Assembly (NCBI GenBank): GCA_002368865.1
Contig: DFDT01000046.1
Location: 1 to 24,155 of the forward strand
Direction: 5' to 3'
DNA: 24,155 nt
Source of the DNA: Lachnospiraceae bacterium UBA3821
GTDB taxonomy: Bacteria; Bacillota; Clostridia; Lachnospirales; Lachnospiraceae
The notes under the pieces: model-generated
Told to the model about the DNA's origin: nothing
Databases searched by the model: none
Seen by the model: the letters and a program-made list of their open reading frames with translations, nothing else
Shown here: piece after piece, positions 23,563 through 24,155 of the stretch
Layout of the letters: each line of letters begins with the position of its first letter
How positions within the stretch are numbered: the stretch's first letter is position 1
Made by a program: the position numbers and the translations under genes

Positions 23563-23595
23563 AAAAGAAGCGGTGCGCCTTGCACCGCTTCTTTT
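23563..23595. terminator. Bidirectional intrinsic terminator
   Basis: AAAAGAAGCGGTGC (23563-23576) pairs perfectly with GCACCGCTTCTTTT (23582-23595) around a GCCTT loop. T-runs exist on both strands, so it can end the kamA-like gene (plus) and the Nramp gene (minus). The rest of the gap 23520-23669 shows no feature. Confidence 0.93.
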
Positions 23596-23669
23596 TCTAC
23601 ACTTATTTACTGTTTTTTCGGTAGACGACCGCCTTACAAATTTGAATAGCAGTTCACCATGCACAAGGC

Positions 23670-24155
23670 TCAGCCTCCAATAAACGAATTGATCATGTTC
23701 GGGATCTGGGTGCGCAGTGCGATAACGGTCATGTAGACTGCGAAAATATAGCAGATCGTCATACTGACCTGGAGCACACGGGGAGCCTTGTCGCCGGTAT
23801 AGAGTTCCTGTTTCCAGAGGATCAATACCATGAACAGGCCTGCAACAGGTGTCGCAACGGAAGTGGCAACGTTCGCGATGAAGATCAGCTGCGTCGGAGA
23901 TCCGCCGTAAGCAAAGCAGATCACAGTGGCGATTGCAAGGCAGGCGATGCAGAGCGCCTTAATAGGTTTGGATTCCAGTCCGATCTCCTTATCCAGGCCT
24001 GCGTTGAGAAGTACAACGCCTCTCTGTGTGTTGCCAAGCAGGGAGGAAAAGCCCGCCCCTATGATGGCGATGCCCATGACGATGGGGGCAGCATTGCCCA
24101 GGAAAGGCCTGAGCAGGTCGCCGAGCTGCGCGGGTGCCTTGATCGCAATCCCCTG
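23670..24155 (-). CDS. Nramp-family divalent metal transporter (C-terminal part)
   Basis: About 161 residues of a membrane protein; the N-terminal half lies outside the window, since the frame stays open to base 24155. The segment IIGAGFSSLLGNTQRGVVLL resembles the G-x-x-S-S loop of Nramp helix 7. IFIANVATSVATPVAGLFMVLIL resembles helix 10, and a final pair of helices closes the protein. The metal-binding D-P-G-N and M-P-H motifs are not in the visible part, so activity and metal cannot be judged. Nramp proteins are proton-coupled Mn/Fe importers, but distant relatives exist. Confidence in the family is moderate to good. Confidence 0.75.
   Translation of the reverse strand, partial: QGIAIKAPAQLGDLLRPFLGNAAPIVMGIAIIGAGFSSLLGNTQRGVVLLNAGLDKEIGLESKPIKALCIACLAIATVICFAYGGSPTQLIFIANVATSVATPVAGLFMVLILWKQELYTGDKAPRVLQVSMTICYIFAVYMTVIALRTQIPNMINSFIGG

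Overview
The window looks like chromosomal DNA of a Gram-positive anaerobe of the class Clostridia, most probably Lachnospiraceae or a close relative. The basis is strong AGGAGG-type ribosome binding sites, many lipoproteins with an A-C-G-G lipobox, a membrane-anchored AraC regulator, an RsgI-type anti-sigma factor and a VTC/DUF4956 gene pair. The placement is an inference from gene content, not from a marker gene. I see no rRNA, tRNA, CRISPR array, insertion sequence or phage gene. No stretch longer than about 255 bases lacks a gene.

Layout. (1) 1-3560, minus strand: a TRAP transporter operon (dctP-dctQ-dctM, the last cut by the window edge) led by a DlgD/YiaK-type 2,3-diketo-L-gulonate reductase. 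This resembles the E. coli yiaK-yiaMNO arrangement for sugar-acid uptake. (2) 3815-5272: a YcxB-like membrane protein (plus) and an acidic-linker lipoprotein (minus). (3) 5466-9515, plus strand: a tight five-gene operon of a membrane-anchored ComEC-like metallo-beta-lactamase-fold hydrolase, a VTC-family polyphosphate polymerase, a DUF4956 membrane protein, an ECF-type sigma factor, and an RsgI-like anti-sigma factor with a likely self-cleaving Asn-Pro site and an extremely Asp-rich extracellular tail. (4) 9543-11462, minus strand: a patatin-like phospholipase, two small membrane proteins and a DUF2007 protein. (5) 11672-12238, plus strand: a second YcxB-like gene, a paralogue of the first, with a long hairpin inside its 3' coding end. 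(6) 12248-15315, minus strand: a second TRAP operon. (7) 15440-19988, minus strand: a tripartite tricarboxylate transporter operon (tctC-tctB-tctA) carrying two tandem MgtC/SapB genes. (8) 20140-22305, plus strand: a divergent two-TM AraC-family regulator, probably the regulator of the tct operon. (9) 22428-23519, plus strand: a KamA-like radical SAM aminomutase lacking both lysine-binding Asp residues. (10) 23670-24155, minus strand: the C-terminal part of an Nramp-type metal transporter, facing the KamA gene across a strong bidirectional terminator.

How the parts may work together. Three substrate-binding-protein-dependent secondary transporters for organic or sugar acids lie in one window, which points to a carboxylate-scavenging lifestyle. 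The most system-like and least described part is 5466-9515. There, a polyphosphate polymerase with all expected catalytic residues, a candidate membrane partner and a secreted hydrolase are co-transcribed with their own sigma/anti-sigma pair, whose sensor arm is a polyanionic, probably cation-binding domain. A second notable layer is regulatory: an 11-bp-phased promoter element is shared by the lipoprotein gene and the second TRAP operon, and the YcxB gene is duplicated together with its upstream region.
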